NCBI GenBank assembly: GCA_903921135.1
Contig: CAIXOY010000465.1
Location: 1-7,451 of the forward strand
DNA: 7,451 nt
DNA from: an uncultured Gammaproteobacteria bacterium
GTDB taxonomy: Bacteria > Pseudomonadota > Gammaproteobacteria > Pseudomonadales > UBA5518
Direction: 5' to 3'
Shown: positions 5,057-7,451 of the stretch, piece after piece
Layout: each line of letters starts with the position of its first letter
Numbering within the stretch: the stretch's first letter is position 1
The notes under the pieces: model-generated
Database searches by the model: none
What the model was told of the DNA's origin: nothing
Seen by the model: the letters and a program-made list of their open reading frames with translations, nothing else
Position numbers and translations under genes: made by a program

Positions 5057-7451
5057 ATGGCCGCACAACTGCCTTCCCGCGCCCGCGTCGTCGTTATCGG
5101 CGGCGGTGTTATCGGCGTCTCCGTGGCCTACCACCTGGGAAAGATGGGCTGGAGCGATGTGGTGTTGCTCGAGCGCCGCGAGCTCACCAGCGGCACCACC
5201 TGGCACGCAGCGGGCCTCGTGGGCCAACTGCGCGCCACGATGAACATGACCAAGCTCGCGCGCTACACGGGTGAGCTCTATGCGGGCCTCGAGGCCGAGA
5301 CCGGGCAGGCCACCGGTTACCGCCGCTGCGGCTCCATTTCGCTCGCCACCACTGCTGCCCGCTTCGAGGAACTGCGCCGCAGTGCCTCGATGGCGAAAGT
5401 TTTCGGGCTGCCGGTGAACACGCTTTCCACCGACGAAATCGGCGCGCTCTATCCCATCGCGAATCTCGAAGGCGTTGTGGGCGGGATCCACATTCCGTCG
5501 GACGGCTACGCGAACGCGGTAGACGTGACGCAGGCGCTCGCCAAGGGCGCACGCGCGGCCGGCGTGCAGATCATCCAGAACACGACGGTCACGGCCATCC
5601 GCCGTGACGGAAAGCGCGTCACCGGGGTGGACACCGATGCCGGCCGCATCGATGCGGATTTCGTGGTGCTGTGCCCGGGCATGTGGGGGCGTGACTTGGC
5701 GGCCAGTGTGGGTGTGAACCTGCCGCTGCACGCCTGCGAGCACTATTACGTGATGTTCGAGGCCATTCCCGGTCTGGCGCCGCAACTCCCCGTGCTGCGC
5801 GACTACGACCACTGCGCCTACTTCAAGTACGACGCCGGCAAATTGCTGGTCGGCGCCTTCGAGCCGAACGCGCGCCCGTGGGGCATGGGCGGCATTCCGG
5901 AAGATTTCTTCTACGGCGAGATCAACGGCGATTTCGACCACTTCGCGCCTGTGCTCGAAGACGCCATCCGCCGTATTCCCGCGCTGGAAAACGCCGGCAT
6001 ACAGAAATTCTTCTGCGGCCCCGAGAGCTTCACGCCGGATGTGCGCTATCACCTGGGCGAGGCGCCGGAACTCAAGAACTGCTTCGTGGCGGCAGGGCTT
6101 AATTCGATCGGCCTGCAGAGCGCGGGCGGTATCGGCAAGGTGATCTCGGAGTGGATGCGCGACGGCCATCCGCCGATGGATCTCTGGGAAGTGGACGTGC
6201 GGCGCAACATGCCCTTCCAGAGCAACCGCAAATACCTGAAGGAGCGCGTGAGCGAAAGCCTCGGGCTCCTGTATGCCACGCACTGGCCCTTCTACCAGTA
6301 CCAGACCGCGCGCGGCGTGCGCCGCTCAGCCGTGCACGATCGCGTGGCCGCGGCCGGTGCCTGCCACGGCGTGGCCTTCGGCTGGGAGCGCCCGAACTGG
6401 TACGGCGAGCCGGGCAGCAAGCCCGCCTACGAGTACAGCTATGGCCGCCAGAACTGGTTCGAGGCGAGCGCTGCCGAGCACAGCGCGGTGCGTGAGGCGG
6501 TGGGCATCTTCGATCAGTCGTCCTTTGCCAAATTCCGGCTCGAAGGGCCGGATGCCTGCCGCGTGCTGAACCACGTATCCGCCAACGACGTCGACGTGGC
6601 GGTGGGCCGCATGGTCTACACGCAGTGGCTGAATGCGCGCGGCGGCATCGAGGCCGACCTCACGGTCACGCGCCTCGCCGAAGACGCCTACCTGATCGTG
6701 GGCGGCGCCGAAACCGAAGTGCGTGACTTCCACCACCTCAAGGCCAACATCGGTCCGGATGACCGCTGCGTGCTCACCAACGTGAGCTCCGGCATGGGCG
6801 TGCTCTCGGTGATGGGGCCGCGTTCGCGCGAGTTGCTGCAGTCGCTGACACCGGACGATATGTCCGATGCGGCCTTCCCCTTTGCGACGAGCCGCGAGAT
6901 CGAGTTGGGCTACGCCATCGTGCGCGCCTCGCGCATCACCTTCGTCGGCGAACTCGGCTGGGAAATCTACGTGCCCACCGAGTTCATGACCGGTGTCTAC
7001 GACGAGATCGTCGCAGCGGGTGCGGCTTTCGGGCTGAAGCACGCGGGCTATCACGCGCTCAATTCGCTGCGCATGGAAAAGGCCTACCGGCACTGGGGCC
7101 ACGACATCACCGACGAAGACACGCCGCTCGAGGCGGGGCTTGGCTTTGCGGTGAAGATGAACAAGCCTGGCGGTTTCATCGGCCGCGAGGCGCTGCTCGC
7201 GCAGAAGGAATCGGGTTTCAGGAAGCGCCTGCTGCAGTTCCGGCTGCAGGATCCCGCGCCGCTCCTGTATCACAACGAGCCGGTGTGGTCGGGGGAGAAG
7301 ATCGTCGGATTCATCCGCTCGGGCATGTACGCGCACACGCTGGGTGCGGCGGTGGGGCTTGCGTACGTGGATCTGGAGCCCGGTGCCGATCCGCTCGCGC
7401 TCAGCTACGAGATCGAGGTGGCGGGTGTGCGGTATGCGGCGGAGGCCTCGC
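5057..7451 (+). CDS. FAD-dependent sarcosine/dimethylglycine dehydrogenase-family protein with GcvT domain (3' end cut by window edge)
   Basis: Tandem paralogue of the preceding gene; 798 codons are open to the right edge and, judging by the family (about 800-830), only a few to some thirty residues are missing. The FAD domain (~10-370) has Gly15-x-Gly17-x-x-Gly20, Glu39, and His50 in SGTTWHAAG for covalent FAD, plus GPESFTPD (321-328) and AGLNSIGLQSAGG near the flavin. FAO_M follows, then FGWERPNWYG and the GcvT domain, with Asp534 in GGIEADLTV at the folate-site acid position, FVGELGWEIY (629-638), LRMEK (671-675) and PLEAGL (690-695). It is expected to convert an N-methyl amine plus THF to the demethylated amine plus methylene-THF, passing electrons to an acceptor such as ETF, for which no gene is seen. 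The ATG lies 3 nt after the upstream TGA in the same frame, with GAGAG as a weak ribosome site, so the two are one operon. Sarcosine is my preferred substrate by pathway logic; sequence alone does not separate it from dimethylglycine. Confidence 0.93.
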   Translation, partial: MAAQLPSRARVVVIGGGVIGVSVAYHLGKMGWSDVVLLERRELTSGTTWHAAGLVGQLRATMNMTKLARYTGELYAGLEAETGQATGYRRCGSISLATTAARFEELRRSASMAKVFGLPVNTLSTDEIGALYPIANLEGVVGGIHIPSDGYANAVDVTQALAKGARAAGVQIIQNTTVTAIRRDGKRVTGVDTDAGRIDADFVVLCPGMWGRDLAASVGVNLPLHACEHYYVMFEAIPGLAPQLPVLRDYDHCAYFKYDAGKLLVGAFEPNARPWGMGGIPEDFFYGEINGDFDHFAPVLEDAIRRIPALENAGIQKFFCGPESFTPDVRYHLGEAPELKNCFVAAGLNSIGLQSAGGIGKVISEWMRDGHPPMDLWEVDVRRNMPFQSNRKYLKERVSESLGLLYATHWPFYQYQTARGVRRSAVHDRVAAAGACHGVAFGWERPNWYGEPGSKPAYEYSYGRQNWFEASAAEHSAVREAVGIFDQSSFAKFRLEGPDACRVLNHVSANDVDVAVGRMVYTQWLNARGGIEADLTVTRLAEDAYLIVGGAETEVRDFHHLKANIGPDDRCVLTNVSSGMGVLSVMGPRSRELLQSLTPDDMSDAAFPFATSREIELGYAIVRASRITFVGELGWEIYVPTEFMTGVYDEIVAAGAAFGLKHAGYHALNSLRMEKAYRHWGHDITDEDTPLEAGLGFAVKMNKPGGFIGREALLAQKESGFRKRLLQFRLQDPAPLLYHNEPVWSGEKIVGFIRSGMYAHTLGAAVGLAYVDLEPGADPLALSYEIEVAGVRYAAEAS

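Noticed and set aside
4397..6283. 628-codon open frame on the minus strand across the junction of the two dehydrogenases
   Set aside because: Antisense shadow with biased composition; it spans two genes and shows no recognisable motif.
6326..7336. 336-codon minus-strand open frame opposite the second dehydrogenase
   Set aside because: Same antisense effect; no motifs and no credible ribosome site.
2636..7451. DmdA (dimethylsulfoniopropionate demethylase) as identity of the GcvT-containing proteins
   Set aside because: DmdA is a GcvT-only protein of roughly 370 residues; both proteins here have a full N-terminal FAD domain with the covalent-flavin histidine motif.

Overview
The window is G+C-rich bacterial DNA, densely coding, with genes that touch or overlap. 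It carries one coherent set of functions: one-carbon transfer from N-methyl compounds to tetrahydrofolate (THF). Codon use and protein types resemble a proteobacterium, most likely an alphaproteobacterium of the Rhodobacterales/Rhizobiales/Rhodospirillales sort, but no taxonomic marker gene is present. There is no tRNA, rRNA, insertion sequence, CRISPR array or phage gene.

Layout. A leftward (minus-strand) operon fills positions 2322 to 1 in the order: methyltransferase corrinoid protein (2322-1627), small 'virulence factor' PF13769 protein (1618-1301), MetV-like cysteine-rich protein (1301-831) and MetF-type methylenetetrahydrofolate reductase (834-1, cut by the left edge). The last three are joined by an 8-nt gap, a 1-nt TGATG overlap and a 4-nt ATGA overlap. 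A 313-bp divergent intergenic region (2323-2635) separates this operon from a rightward pair. That pair is two tandem ~800-residue flavin dehydrogenases of the dimethylglycine/sarcosine dehydrogenase family, each a FAD domain fused to a GcvT-like folate domain (2636-5053, and 5057 to beyond the right edge).

How the genes fit together (inference). The corrinoid protein would accept a methyl group from a quaternary or tertiary amine such as glycine betaine, through a substrate-specific methyltransferase not in this window. A second methyltransferase, also not seen, would pass it to THF. MetF with MetV would then oxidise 5-methyl-THF to 5,10-methylene-THF. The two flavoproteins would remove the remaining N-methyl groups (dimethylglycine to sarcosine to glycine) and give 5,10-methylene-THF directly. 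Both arms therefore meet at methylene-THF. The main points for a second look are the acetogen-style MetF/MetV pair beside aerobic-type flavoprotein demethylases, the unexplained PF13769 protein inside the operon, the Glu/Asp difference in the folate pockets of the two paralogues, and the unusual leader of the first dehydrogenase gene. The individual families are known; what may be new is the combination and the small protein's role.
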